From NCBI RefSeq assembly GCF_036898095.1, contig NC_090729.1, positions 69,173,224 through 69,237,223 of the forward strand: a stretch of 64,000 nt of DNA, given 5' to 3'. Origin of the DNA: Palaemon carinicauda. Its lineage: Eukaryota; Arthropoda; Malacostraca; Decapoda; Palaemonidae. The number at the start of each line of letters is the position of its first letter. Position 1 is the stretch's first letter. The notes beneath the pieces were generated by a model. That model ran no database searches and had not been told where the DNA came from. It saw only the letters and a list, made by a program, of their open reading frames with translations. Positions 44,842 through 56,560 of the stretch are shown here, piece by piece. Position numbers and translations under genes: made by a program.

Positions 44842-47088
44842 TCATGTCCGTCTGGTCAACAAAAAAGCATTTGCTCCAACTTTGAACTTTTGAAGTTCTA
44901 CTGATTCAACAACCCGATTAGGAAGATCATTCCACAACTTGGTCACAGCTGGAATAAAACTTCTAGAGTACTGCGTAGTATTGAGTCTTATGATGGAGAA
45001 GGCCTGGCTATTAGAATTAACTGCCTGCCTAGTATTGCGAACAGGATAGAATTGTCCAGGGAGATCTGAATGTAAAGGATGGTCAGAGTTATGAAAAATC
45101 TTATGCAACATGCATAATGAACTAATTGATCGACGGTGCCAGAGATTAATATCTAGATCAGGAATAAGAAATTTAATAGACCGTAAGTTTCTGTCCAACA
45201 AATTAAGATGAGAATCAGCAGCTGAAGACCAGACAGGAGAACAATACTCAAAACAAGGTAGAATAAAAGAATTAAAACACTTCTTCAGAATAGATTGATC
45301 ACCGAATATCTTAAAAGACTTTCTCAATAAGCCAATTTTTTGTGCAATTGAAGAAGACACAGACCTTATATGTTTCTCAAAAGTAAATTTGCTGTCAAGA
45401 ATCACAGCTAAAATTTTGAAAGAGTCATACAAATTTAAAGAAACATTATCAATACTGAGATCCGGATGTTGAGGAGCCACCGTCCTTGACCTACTTACAA
45501 TCATACTTTGAGTTTTGTTAGGATTCAACTTCATACCCCATAATTTGCACCATGCACTAATTTTAGCTAAATCTCTATTAAGGGATTCACCAACCCCAGA
45601 TCTACATTCAGGGGATGGAATTGATGCAAAGAGAGTAGCATCATCTGCATATGCAACAAGCTTATTTTCTAGGCCAAACCACATGTCATGTGTATATAGT
45701 ATGAAAAGTAATGGGCCAAGAACACTACCTTGTGGAACACCGGATATCACATTCCTATACTCACTATGGTGCCCATCAACAACAACTCTTTGAGATCTAC
45801 TACTTAAAAAATCAATAATAATGCTAAGAAACGACCCACCCACTCCCAACTGTTTCAGTTTGAAAACAAGGGCCTCATAATTAACACGGTCAAAGGCAGC
45901 ACTAAAATCAAGTCCAATCATACGAACTTCCTGACCACAATCAAGGGATTTCTGTACTGCATTGGAGATTGTAAGAAGGGCATCACATGCTCCAAGGCCT
46001 TTCCGAAAACCAAATTGCAAACTAGGGAATAGATGATTACCTTCAGCAAACCTATTAAGACGTTTTGCCAGAAGACATTCAAAAACTTTAGATAATATGG
46101 GAGTTATGGAAATTGGGCGGTAATCAGTGGGACTTGAGCTACCACAAACACATTTACATAGAGGAGTAACATTACCAATTCTCCAACAAGTGCTAAAAGC
46201 TCCTCTTCTTGCTAACTTGCGTAAAATAACAGATAACTTTGGAGCTAAGAAATCTGCTGTCTTTATAAAAAACAAAGGAAAAATACCATTAGGGTCTACA
46301 CCTCCATGAGCATCAAGGTCCATCAACAGAGCTTTAATCTCACGAGATCGAAAAGCTAAATTAGTTAGTTTAGCCTCAGGAAAACAGGAATGAGGAAGTT
46401 CAAGTTTTTCATTACTCTGTTTACTGTAAAAAACATCAGCCAAAAGGGTTGCCTTTTCCTTTGGACAGTGAGTGACTGAGCCATCTGGTTTAAGTAAAGG
46501 AGGAACTGTTGCATCTACACCAAAGAGTGCAGATTTAAGGGTAGACCACCATTTATGTTCCTGAGTTGTACCAGAGAGGGTTTCTTTTATGATTAAATTG
46601 TACTCCTTTTCAGTTGAGGCATAAACTCTCTGAGCAAAAGCTCGAAGCTGAGTATAGTTGTTCCAGGTCAAATCTGATCTGTTACCCTTCCAAAGGTGAT
46701 AGGCCTCCTGCTTCTCCAAATAAGCACGTGTACAATCATCATTGAACCACGGTTTGTCCTTCATTCGGTACCTTAGCACACGAGAAGGGATACGCCTATC
46801 AATTATGTTGACTAGATTCTCATTCAAAGGGACAACAGCATCTACACTATTATATAATTGTGACCAATTCAAGCACAAAAGATCATGCAAAATCCCATTC
46901 CAGTCTGCTTGGGATTTCATATAAATTTTACAAGAATATGATATATCAGGGACAGGCTGCTCAGTCTTCACTAATAATGAAATCAAGGCATGATCAGAAG
47001 TCCCGACTGGAGAACCAACCTTACTAGTTATAACGCCAGGGGAGTCAGTGTATACGAGGTCCAAGCAATTATCAGACCTGTGAGTAGC
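44842..47088 (-). pseudogene. LINE ORF, C-terminal part: reverse transcriptase
   Basis: Continues the frame of the preceding feature. It holds SDHALISLLV (end of endonuclease), then PTDYRPISITPILSKVFE, GLDFSAAFDRVNY, SGVPQGSVLGPLLF, YADDATLF (catalytic) and a C-terminal region ending in LLTRRT at TGA 44842. It is 740 residues with no lesion after the TAA at 47089, so this insertion is young. It matches the truncated copy at 16801-18099 closely. Confidence 0.93.
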
Positions 47089-47790
47089 TTAATTTATGAT
47101 TTGCTCACAGCCTGATTCTGAGGCAAAGTCTAAAGCTCTTAAGCCATGGCGATCGGTAGGAGAGATAGAACTCAACCACTCCCTATGGTGAGCATTAAAA
47201 TCACCAACAAATACAAACGAAGCCTTTCTATCATCTTCTTGTATCTTAGCCATAATGGTAAGAAGACAATCAAAGATAGAATCATCTATGTCTGGATTCC
47301 GGTAGATTGAACACAAATAAAAGTTGTTATGCCTGCCACAAACTTTTATTACCTGAATCTCATGACATCCACATTGATAGCAGGACTTATGAGAAGCAGG
47401 GTACTCGGTCCTAATATACACCGCCATTCCCCTGGCCCTAGGAATGGAATCACGTTTCAGCATTATTGGCTTCTTAAAACCAGTTATAAGGAGCTCAGAT
47501 GAGTGCGTCATATTAGAAACCAAAGTTTCTGAGCACAAAAGAATATCATACTGTCTGGACGCAACTGTAAGGTCTCGGATATTTGCATGAAGACCACGAA
47601 TATTGCAATACAGAAGACGACATTGACGAAATCTAGGACGTACTGGTCCCGGATTTTGCTCAATGTCTCCAGACAGCATAAGAATTAATAGAAATAAAAA
47701 AGAGACATCATACTTAAAAACTAGATTAACAAGAATTAAAACAAAAACAATATGTACAGAATAATAATAAAAGTGATTGATGATATCCAT
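47089..47790 (-). pseudogene. LINE ORF, N-terminal part: hydrophobic leader, 2A motif, AP endonuclease
   Basis: ATG 47790. Residues 7-40 are strongly hydrophobic (FYYYSVHIVFVLILVNLVF, then FLFLLILML), like a signal or membrane anchor, followed by the 2A core at 42-49. The endonuclease then shows LYCNIRGLHANI, ILLCSETL, YRNPDID, FVGDFNAHH and the start of an NATH motif. A TAA at 47091-47089 ends it; the same frame continues with ATHRSDNCLDLVYTD, so a single stop divides one protein of about 980 codons. After skipping, the endonuclease-RT would be freed from the leader. Confidence 0.9.
47644..47667 (-). other. 2A-type ribosome-skipping motif DIEQNPGP
   Basis: Residues 42-49 of the ORF read D-I-E-Q-N-P-G-P, an exact fit to the 2A core D-x-E-x-N-P-G-P. 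In known 2A sequences the ribosome skips the Gly-Pro bond and releases the upstream peptide. Here that peptide would be the hydrophobic 48-residue leader. 2A motifs have been reported in several animal non-LTR elements. Confidence 0.9.
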
Positions 47791-48480
47791 AGACTATAGT
47801 AAAAAGTCGGAAAAACTGGTCAACATGGAGGAGCCGATACACCATGCAAGGCTAAATACCCTCCAGGATAGCCACTTCAACTGAAGGGAGGACAGTAAGG
47901 ATGGTTTTGAGAAGAAAAAATCAGAAAAAGGAAAAGACAACCTCTTGATAAACCACCAGGCATCCATGGCCCTTCTATTAAGCCTGCCCAACACACCATT
48001 TCAAAAAAACAAGAGGAAGAAAAAAAAAATAAGATAGAATAGTGTGCCCGAGTGTACCCTCAAGCAAGAGAACTCTAACCCAAGACAGTGGAAGACCATG
48101 GTACAGAGGCTATGGCACTACCCAAGACTAGAGGACAATGGTTTAATTTTGGAGTGTCCTTCTCCTAGAAGAGCTGCTTACCATAGCTAAAGAGTCTCTT
48201 CTACCCTTACCAAGAGGAAAGTACACTGAACAAATTGCAGTGCAGTAAATTAACCCCTTGGTGAAGAAGTGTTAAGTATCTCATTGTTGTCAGATGTATG
48301 AGGAAAGACGAGAATATGTAAAGAATAGGCCAGACTATTCCGTGTAAGTGTAGGCAAAGAAAAAATATGCCGTGACTAGAGAGAGGGGTCCAATGCAATA
48401 CTGTCTGGCCAGTCAAAGGATCCAATACCTCTCTAGTGGTAGTATCTCAACGGGCGGCTGGTGCCCTGGCCAACCTATTA
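47791..48480 (-). promoter_or_regulatory. 5' region of the AAT-tail LINE
   Basis: About 690 bp before the ATG. The outer 445 bp are shared with the short derivative at 9118-9776, so promoter signals probably lie there. A 57-residue frame (ATG 47967 to TAG 47794) stops just before the EN-RT start; it might be a vestigial ORF1, but nothing recognisable is encoded. Confidence 0.4.
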
Positions 48481-48763
48481 TGGAAGATAATTAGATTTTT
48501 TGTCGCCCTCAGAACAGTTATCAAATCTAGAGCATTATTTGCATTTTTCCCAGAATTCTGTATAAACTGTATTTTATGATGTATCCCAACTCAAATTAAT
48601 GTCACATTCTTGCTTCTTGCACTTTGGGAAAAACAGACTGTCATTAGCTTACCAGTGTTGGTATTCTCTATTCCCCACTATCATCCATTCCCAGGAACAC
48701 GTTTTTAAGCTTCTTTCGGGCATTTCAGCTTTTGTCAATGAAGATAATCTTTGTAAAACGTAG
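48481..48763. other. Spacer, nothing recognised
   Basis: About 280 bp of unique-looking DNA between the LINE 5' end and element F. Confidence 0.4.
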
Positions 48764-50265
48764 TTGTTCCGTAACTGGAATACAAACCACGCTATTTAAT
48801 AGGGGTACTGTATTACTTTCGGCGTAGCTGAAATGACGAGCCATTAATTTTTAACGAGGGTTTACTACCCACACAGCTAGTTAATGTGGGTAGGGGAGAG
48901 TAGCTTGCTACCTCCCCCCTTTTTTTTCTTTTTTTTCTTTTTTTTTTCTAGTTACTGTGTATGTGAAGTTGGCCTCTGCGACCATGTGCACCAGCCCTGG
49001 TTTTCCCGACCACCCCTGTGGAACGTTCATGTCAGCGGTCGAGACTGATCCTCACGCCCTTGTAGGGGCCAACGGTGTGATAGTGTCAACAAGTGTAGTG
49101 AGTGTAGGGAGTGGTCTGCCTCCCAGTGGGAGAGGTTTTTGCGATAACGGAAGAAGTCCAAACGGTATATTTCTCCTTCGAAGGTTGCTTCGAAGGGAGA
49201 AAAACCCAAGGCCTCTTCTTCCGTTGCCCAAATTTCCTCCAAAGCTCCCACTCGGTTGGTCTCTTTCGAGAGACCGTCGAGTGGTAGCGTAGACCGAATT
49301 ATTTCTAACCAACCTCGGGTCTCAAAGGATGACGTTGCTTCCCCTAGCGAAGCAGCTCCACCTCTACCCCCGGGGGAGGACATGTCACTAACCTCCCTCT
49401 TTCAGCTTTGGTCCTCCTTGGTGCTTACGGGTTCGCCCTCCAAGAAGTTTTTGCTTGATTACATACGATTGGGTGCTGCTGTCAAGCAATCGTCGTCACC
49501 GTCAGAGGTTGATCCTCTGTCTCTTGTCAACGTTATGGTGTCAGAGGTATCCAATGCGGTTTCACCCATCTCCTCTTCCACTCCAGACTCTACGGTAGCT
49601 GACGGCTTAGTTTCCCCCGTTCCTGATCAACCTACAAGGGGGAAACTAAGTCCATCGTCAGTCTCTCCTGCTAATGTTTCTTCCCCTCGTAAGAGTTCAT
49701 TTACAGAGACTCCTCTTCGGAGGACTGCTGAAGGTCAGCTTACTGATCCAACGGCCCCCAGAGGGCGCATCTGTCGGAAGGCTCGCCTTTCTCTTCGCCA
49801 TAGAGGCCTTCCTTCCCCTGCGGTGAGGAGGCGCCTCTTTGGTTCAACGTCTTCTATGCAGTCCCCCGCAGAGGAGCCTCTAGACCGATCATCCATCACT
49901 GCACCTGCATTGGTCCTGGACCTCTCTGCAGATCGTTCGCGATCTCCTTCAGTGGAAGGTCGTCCTTTTAAAGGACACGTCGACCTTCCACCCGACAGAC
50001 CTGCTGCCCTGCCGTCGCCGTTCCTGCATGGGCCTAACAAGGCTCCAACTGAACGTGCTATTGCACGGCAACAATCTACGCGCTACGTGCCCATGAAACC
50101 TGACAAGCGCTCGTCAGGCCCCATCGCTACAGCACGCTGATCTTCCTTCTCACCCTAACACAGGGCATCGTCAAGAGCGTACGCGCCAACATGCTCATAC
50201 GCTCCAACATGAGCATAGCTCCACGACGCGCCATGCGCGCCCTCATGCGCACATACGCCAACGAC
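48764..50265 (+). mobile_element. Element F: 3'-truncated family I DIRS copy
   Basis: Left ITR (TTGTTCCGTAACTGGAATAC), T-rich tract ending CTAG at 48951, and the first part of the Gag-like ORF. The element stops at about 50265 in the region matching D 29160 and is followed by 95 bp of AT-rich DNA, then element G. No pol region remains. Confidence 0.85.
48984..50140 (+). pseudogene. Partial Gag-like ORF1 of F
   Basis: ATG 48984 (MCTSPGF, Arg 2 changed to Cys). A deletion near 49062 removes the first CxxC and shifts the frame. From 49256 a 294-residue frame is open, with TETPLRRTAEGQLTDPTAPR, RRRLFGS and SADRSRSPSVEGRP blocks shared with A, D and G. It ends at TGA 50138, where D and G continue into the RS-rich part. 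Most similar to D. Confidence 0.75.
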
Positions 50266-50360
50266 TAAAGTAATGTAAAAGAATTTTGCATGACAATCTT
50301 TAGTACCTTTATTCAATGTTGGATTATATTTGGTATTGTTGCTATTAATGATAATGATGT

Positions 50361-50545
50361 TTGTTCCGTAACTGAAATACAAACCACGCTATTTAATATG
50401 GGTTATTACTTCGGCGTAGCTGAAATGACGAGCCATTAGAATTTTAACAAGGGTTTACTACCCCACCGCTAGTTAGCGGGGGGTACGGAGGGGTAGCTTG
50501 TTACCCCCCCCCCCACCCCCCTGCACACACACCTGTGAATACTTC
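50361..50545 (+). repeat. Left inverted terminal repeat of G
   Basis: Hairpin CCGCTA-GT-TAGCGG at about 50465-50478, then a GGGGTAGCTTG-TTACCCC-like second hairpin and a C-run. Followed by a pyrimidine tract ending TTTTTCTACAG at 50637. Confidence 0.88.
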
Positions 50546-50670
50546 ACTTTGCTTTTGGCTCGGGTGATGAACAGACGTGTCTGCTGTCACCTTCACTTGA
50601 CTGCCATTAATCTGTTTTTGCTTTCTCTTTTTCTACAGTGTGTGTGAAGTTGGCCTCTACTGTATTAATA

Positions 50671-53600
50671 ATGCGTACGTGTCCTGGTTTACCTGACCGC
50701 CATTGTGGGACTTTTATGTCGGCGGTCGACACAGATCCTCACACCTTATGTCCTCATTGTAGGGGACAACGGTGTGATAGTGGTAATGTATGCGGTGAGT
50801 GTAGGGAGTGGTCTACCTCCCAGTGGGAGAGGTTTGCCCGGTGCCGTAAGAAGAAGTCCAAAAGGGATATTTCTCCTTCAAAGGCTTCTTTGAAGAGAAA
50901 AAATCCCAAGGCCTCTTCTTCCGTAGCCCAAACCTCCTCCGAAGCTCCCACTCAATCGGTCTCTTCCAAGAGGCCGTCGAGGGGTAGCGTAGGCCGTAGT
51001 TCTGTTGACCGATCCCGGGGGGCAGGAGAGGTAGTTGCTTCCCATAGCGAGGCAGCTGCCCCTCCTCCCCCGAAGGAGGATATTGATTTCTCTATAAATA
51101 ACAATGATTTGTTACAGCTTTGGGCTTCCTTGGGGCTTCAGGGTTCGCCCTCTAAGGAAGCCCTGTTTGACATGATCAAACTGGGAGGAGTAAGCAATCG
51201 CCGGCGATAGCAGACGTAGATCCTCTGTCTATTGTCGACGTTGTTATAATGGAGGCCTCCAGTGTGTCTGATCAAAGTCCTGCTCCAGTTGTTGCTGAGG
51301 TAGCTGAAGGCTCTGATTCCCCCTCTGAACATCCTTCGAGGGTGGAACTTAGTCCCATGGTCTCTCCTGCTGGTGATTCTCCCCCTCGGAGGAGTTCACT
51401 TACAGCGACTCCTCTGCGGAGGCCTTATGATGGTCAGCTTGCTGATCCCACGGCCCCTAGTGGGTGTATAAGGCGGAAGGCTCGTCATCCCCTTCGCCGT
51501 AGAGGACTTCCTTCTCCTCACAAGGGAGTTAGGAGGCGCCCTTCTCCTCACAAGGGAGTTAGGAGGCGCCTCTTTGGCTCGTCATCCCCGCAGTCCTCTG
51601 CGGAGGAGACTCACTGTTCACCGATCCTGCCAGCTACCACCTTAGACCTCTCCGGAGATCGTTCGCGATCTCCTTCGGTGGAAGGTCGTCCTTCGGGACC
51701 CCCTGACCTGTCACCCTCCAGACCTGCTGACCTGCCGTCACCCTTCAAGGCTGCTGATGCGCTGTATGCGCCTTCTAACGCTGTCATTGCACAGGCACCG
51801 GGCCTTTCGCGGTACAAGTCCCTTAAGCGCCAGGTACCCCCTGCGCGCCATCACGCTGCTGCTGTTCTTGACTTAGCGCCCTAGCGCGCACCTGTTCCTG
51901 CTCCTACGCGCCAGGGTTCCCCTGCGGGCCCACGATCTCCTGCGCGCCAGCGCCCACCTGCAGTTCCTGCTATAGCGCGCCAGCGCTCACCTGCGCACTC
52001 GTGCTCACCTGTGCGCAAGCGCTCACCTGCGCACTCGCGCTCACCTGTGCGCAAGCGCTCATCTGTTCCTGCAACAGCGCTCAAGCGCTCTCCTACTCGT
52101 CAGCGCTCTCCAGTGCCTCAGCGCACTTCTGGAGTTAAGCGCGCAGTCGCAGTCGTTCCTGATACAGCGCGCAAGCGCTCAACGGCGCGCCAGCGCACCC
52201 CTAGGTTCCAGCGCGCGGTCCAGGAGTTACCTAAGTTAGTGCACGGGCGCTCACAGGTACCCCTGCACTCTCCTTCCAAAATGCGCACTCCTGTGCGCCC
52301 GAATCCTGTTGCGCTCATCGGAGCAGCGCACTCCTGTGCACCTACATACTGATGCGTGCCGCGATCTCCTGCGTGTTCATGATCTCCTCAGGGGACAGTT
52401 CCTGCACCACCTGCGCACCAGCGTGCAAATTCACCTGTGCGCTATCACAAGGCTGCGCAATCGAGCCCTCGCCCCATGCTTCCAGATACGCGTGCTCCAC
52501 GCCCACGGGCTAGAGACATTTCTCCTGCGCTCGCGTGCCCAACAGTCTCGCCTGCACAGGCTCTTCAGCAGGTTCCTGCGCGCCCCTGCAATCAAAGGAT
52601 TGCTCACGCGCCAGCTCCCATCCAGCATTCAACCCCGCCCCATGTTCCAGCTCCTGCGCACCGCACGCCCTCGCTGTCACCTATGCGCGCCCGCGGCCTC
52701 GCGCGCACGCGCGAAATTCCTACCCCGCACGATCCTCCCGCGTGCGATCCAGGGCAGGGCTCATCGCGCGACCACCAGCGCGATCCTGCACGGGATTTCA
52801 TGGGGCTTTAGGCGGACAGGTCATCGTCTCGTTCCCCTCCTCGCAAGCGCAGAACAGCGCGCTTGCCGGAGGAGGGGAGGTTTCCGGACAGGTCTAAGGA
52901 CACTTTTTCTTCAGCTTCGTTTCAGGCGACCCCTCGTTTGTCGACTCCTCCTAGGGATCGATCGATCCCCTTCCCTCCAGAGGAAGTGTCTGACAGCACG
53001 ACTGTCAGCTAGCAGCCCTGGTTTGGGACCATAGTCAGAGCTCTTATGTAGGCTTTTAAGCCTGTGTTCTCTGAACTGGGTCACAAAGCAGTGGCGACTT
53101 CTTCTCCACTGAAGAGGAAGAGAGGAGTCCCCTCCGTGGTGAGTTCTCCGAGGGCTAAGCTATCTCCTCTGAAATCCTTGCGCAAGGCTCCCTCTCCCCC
53201 CCCAGACTTTCTCTCCCTCCCCTGCGGATGAGGATTTCCCATCGTCAGGGGAGTCGGACGAGCCGGTCCGTTCCCCCATCGCACCAATGGGGGAAATTCC
53301 GCCTCTCCCTGAGAAGTCTTCTCGCACAGGGGTAGAGAAGAGCCTGCATCCATCATTACTAGAGTCCTGTATCCCTCCCAGGAGGGAGCCGAAGGACTCG
53401 AAGACTTTACCTAAGTCTTCGGCAAGGATCAGACAGGAACCAGCTAGACCTTTGGAGAATGTCCACGAGTCCCCCCAGGAAGAGCCACTGGGGACGGGAG
53501 ACTTTGCTGCTAGCCCTTCGGGAGGAGAGCTTCAAAAGTCAGAACATGCGTTCTGGCAAGTTCTGACCCTCATGAGAAATCTCAACGGGTTTCCGGACCC

Positions 53601-54482
53601 AGAGATTCCTCCTCGTGAGGGTAAGGAGTATATGGCACCCAGAAACCCTCTAGGGCCAGTGCAGCTTTGCCCTGGTCACAAGGGATGAAGAGTGCCAGAG
53701 ACAAAGTCGAAGGCCAGCTCTCTGAGCTTGCCTCCTCCAACAGATCCAGCGCCGGTAACAAGCTCCTCCCTCCTCCTCGAGTCTACCAGAGGAGGTATTT
53801 CGAGATCTTAGAGGAGACTTGTTTGGGTGGTCCTGTTCACTATTCTGTGGAAGAACTCACTGGGGGAGTCCCTCTAGAGAGACTCTCCAACCGGCATGTT
53901 TCGTATTCTGCTACTGAGATCCTAAGCCAGGAGAAGGTGGCGAAGTGTGCCATGCAGGCAACCTCGTGGCTTGACATCTGGCTGGAGTCTCTGGACATCC
54001 TGGTGCGGTCTGGGGATCTGTCCAAGGAAAGCACCAAGAACGCACTGGAGACATTCTTACTCTCAGGCACGCGGACCATCGAGTTTCTGGTCCACCAAGT
54101 CTCGAGCTTGTGGGCCAATACGATCCTGAAACGACGGGACGCAGTGGCTGAGAGATTTTACCAGAAGGTCCCCAGTTCCGACGTTAGCAGGCTCAGACAT
54201 TCTTCCGTACTTGGTAAGAGTTTGTTCGAGCCTAAGGACCTGGATCTAGCTGCTGAGAGGCGGAGGAAGTCCAACCAGGATTTCCTCCTCCATGGGGCCC
54301 TGACATCGAGGCCCTACAAACCTCCAGCAACCCAACAGCCCTGTCCAGCTAAGAATGCAAAGAAGACGACAGCAGCAAAGCCAAAGGTGTCTAAGCCCTT
54401 TCCTGTCAAGGACAGGAAGGGCAGAAAGTCCTCCAGGGGAGGTAAAAATACTAGAGGGAGCGGCCGAGGCCGTAAACGCTAG
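50671..54482 (+). pseudogene. Gag-like ORF1 of G, broken
   Basis: ATG 50671. Cysteines at residues 4, 12, 27, 30, 35, 41 and 44 give two CxxC pairs (27/30 and 41/44), a zinc-ribbon-like module absent from classical Gag. The frame breaks at 51208, restarts at 51249 with an LRRRGLPSPHKGVRRR block duplicated in tandem (30 bp, near 51508-51567), then runs through RS-rich repeats (51900-52350). The C-terminal helical domain, 53667-54482, is intact and ends in GGKNTRGSGRGRKR. It probably packages element RNA; not proven. Confidence 0.72.
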
Positions 54483-55350
54483 GATTGGCAGTCCCCCTGC
54501 ATGTCCACCAGTGGGGGGATGCCTACAAAGTTGCGCGACAAGGTGGCAGCAACTCGGGGCAGATACCTGGACAATTTCCGTGATCGGTCAGGGATATCGC
54601 GTCCCGTTCACATCATCTCTGCCTCTCCTGACAGCAAAGCCAGTGTCATTGAGCTCCCTTACCATGAGATTGGTGAGGGGGCAAGCCCTTCGGGCAGAAG
54701 TCGAGACCATGTTGAAGAAGGACGCTCTCCAAGAGGTAGCAGACGGGTCCCCAGGCTTCTACAGTTGACTCTTTCTTGTAAAGAAGGCGTTTGGAGGCTG
54801 AAGACCAGTCGTCGACCTCTCTACCCTTAACGGGTTTGTCAAACAGACACCGTTCAGCATGGAGACGGCAGACACGGTCAGACTTGCAGTGAAGCCGCAA
54901 GACTTCATGTGTATACTGGATCTGAAGGACGCGTACTTCCAGATCCCAGTCCACCTGTCTTCAAGGAAGTACTTAAGATTTTGCCTAGACAACAAGATCT
55001 ACCAGTTCAAGGTGCTGTGCTTCGGTCTCTCCACAGCTCCTCAAGTGTTCACCAGAGTGTTCACCCTGATATTATCTTGGGCTCACGGGATCGGTATCCG
55101 TCTCCTCCGTTACCTGGACGACTGACTGATCCTAGCAGACTCGTAGGCAACCCTTCTTTGCCACCGAGAAAAGCTACTCGAACTTTGCCAGGATCTAGGG
55201 ATCATGGTAAATCTCGAGAAGTCCTCTCTGCAGCCCTCTCAGAAACTGGTATACCTAGGCATGGTCATAGACACCAATCTCCACAAAGCCTTCCCATCAG
55301 ACGACAGGATAGCAAGGCTGAGGAAGGTCGCAAGGCCTTTCCTTAAACGA
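54483..55350 (+). pseudogene. Reverse transcriptase of G
   Basis: Same core as A and D (CILDLKDAYFQIPVH, QFKVLCFGLSTAPQ). In one frame from 54355 to 55350 it has TGA at 54766 (from CGA), TGA at 54799 (from TGG), TGA at 55123, where the catalytic box YLDDW has lost its Trp codon, TAG at 55144, and a final TAA at about 55351. Most are C-to-T or G-to-A changes. Dead. Confidence 0.92.
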
Positions 55351-55367
55351 TAAGTACTTCCAGCCCA

Positions 55368-56560
55368 AGCGTGGTTACCTCTCCTCGGCCATCTCTCTTC
55401 TCTGGCCCGTCTGGTTCCCAATGGTCGCCTCAGAATGAGATCTCTACAGTGGCGACTCAAGTCTCGGTGGAATCAAGGACACGATTCCCCGGACGCTCTA
55501 ATCCCTAATCCCTATGGGTCCTACAGAACAGACGGACCTTCAGTGGTGGGTGGCAGACGAGAACCTACGAAAGGGAGTGGATCTTCCCGTCCTTCCCCCG
55601 GATTTGATATTGTTTTCGGACGCATCAAAGAAAGGGGGGGGAGGGGGGCTGAACCACAGGACCTCAGGCCTGTGGTCAGAATCAGAAAAGTACCTCCACA
55701 TAAACCTGCTAGAAATGAAGGCCGCATTCCTGGCACTTCAGAAGTTCCATTATGTCCTGGCGGGCCACTCTGTGGTGGTGATGAGCGACAACACCACAGC
55801 GGTGGCTTATATCAACAACCAGGGAGGTACCTTTTCAGAACAGCTATCCCATCTTGCAGTAGAGATACTGAGATGGTCCGAAGTCCACTCTGTCACACTA
55901 TTGGCTCGCTTCATTCCAGGCAAGAGGAATGTGCTCGCCGACAGTCTGAGCAGAGCGACGCAGATGGTGAGTACCGAGTGGTCTTTGGATCGTCAAGTAG
56001 CCAACAAAGTCCTGACTTTGTGGGGTTCCCCGACTGTGGATCTGTTCGCTACAGCGCTGAACTTCAAGCTCCCGCTGTACTGCTCCCCAGTCCCGGACCC
56101 CAAGGCTCTCCGGCAAGATGCCTTCCAACAACAGTGGGACAAAATCGATGTCTACGCTTTTCCCCCGTTCTGTCTGATGAAGAGGGTGCTCAACAAGACC
56201 AGAATATCGATCAATCTATCGATGACCCTGATAGCTCCTCTATGGCATCACGCAGAGTGGTTTCTGGATCTTCTGCAACTCCTTACGGAGCCTCCGAGAG
56301 AACTCCCTCAATGTCACAAGCTACTCAAACAACCACACGCCAACATCTTCCACAAAGCCGTAGCTTCGCTTCGACTTCACGCCTGGAGACTATCCAGCAC
56401 CTCCTCGCTGAGAGAGGATTTTCACAGCAAGTTGCGAATAGGATGTCTGGACACCTGCGCAGGTCATCCACAGGGGTCTACCAGGCGAAGTGGCGAGTTT
56501 TCTGTGGTTTGTGCCGTGGAAGGGGTATCTCTCCACTCGATGCCACTATTCCAGCAATAG
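55368..56560 (+). pseudogene. RNase H and methyltransferase-like region of G
   Basis: A 348-residue frame from 55514. LFSDASKKG, INLLEMKAAF, VMSDNTTAVAYIN and NVLADSLSR keep all four acidic sites; a G-run after KKG alters the WGAHV motif. The MT-like block follows: DLFATALNFKLPLYCSPVPD, DAFQQQWDKIDVYAFPPF, MTLIAPLWHHAEWF and LLKQPHANIFH. An indel near 55490 separates it from the RT frame. It overlaps the YR frame for most of its length. Confidence 0.88.

Larger units (their letters stand above)
44595..48480 (-). mobile_element. Nearly complete LINE of the AAT-tail family
   Basis: About 3.9 kb read right to left. A 5' region (48480-47791) shares its sequence with the short derivative at 9330-9776. 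A single long EN-RT ORF (47790-44842) follows, then a 3' UTR and an AAT-repeat tail (44618-44595). The ORF has one in-frame stop only. No obvious target duplication was found. Probably CR1/L2 group by motif style and by the short-repeat tail in place of poly(A). Confidence 0.92.
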
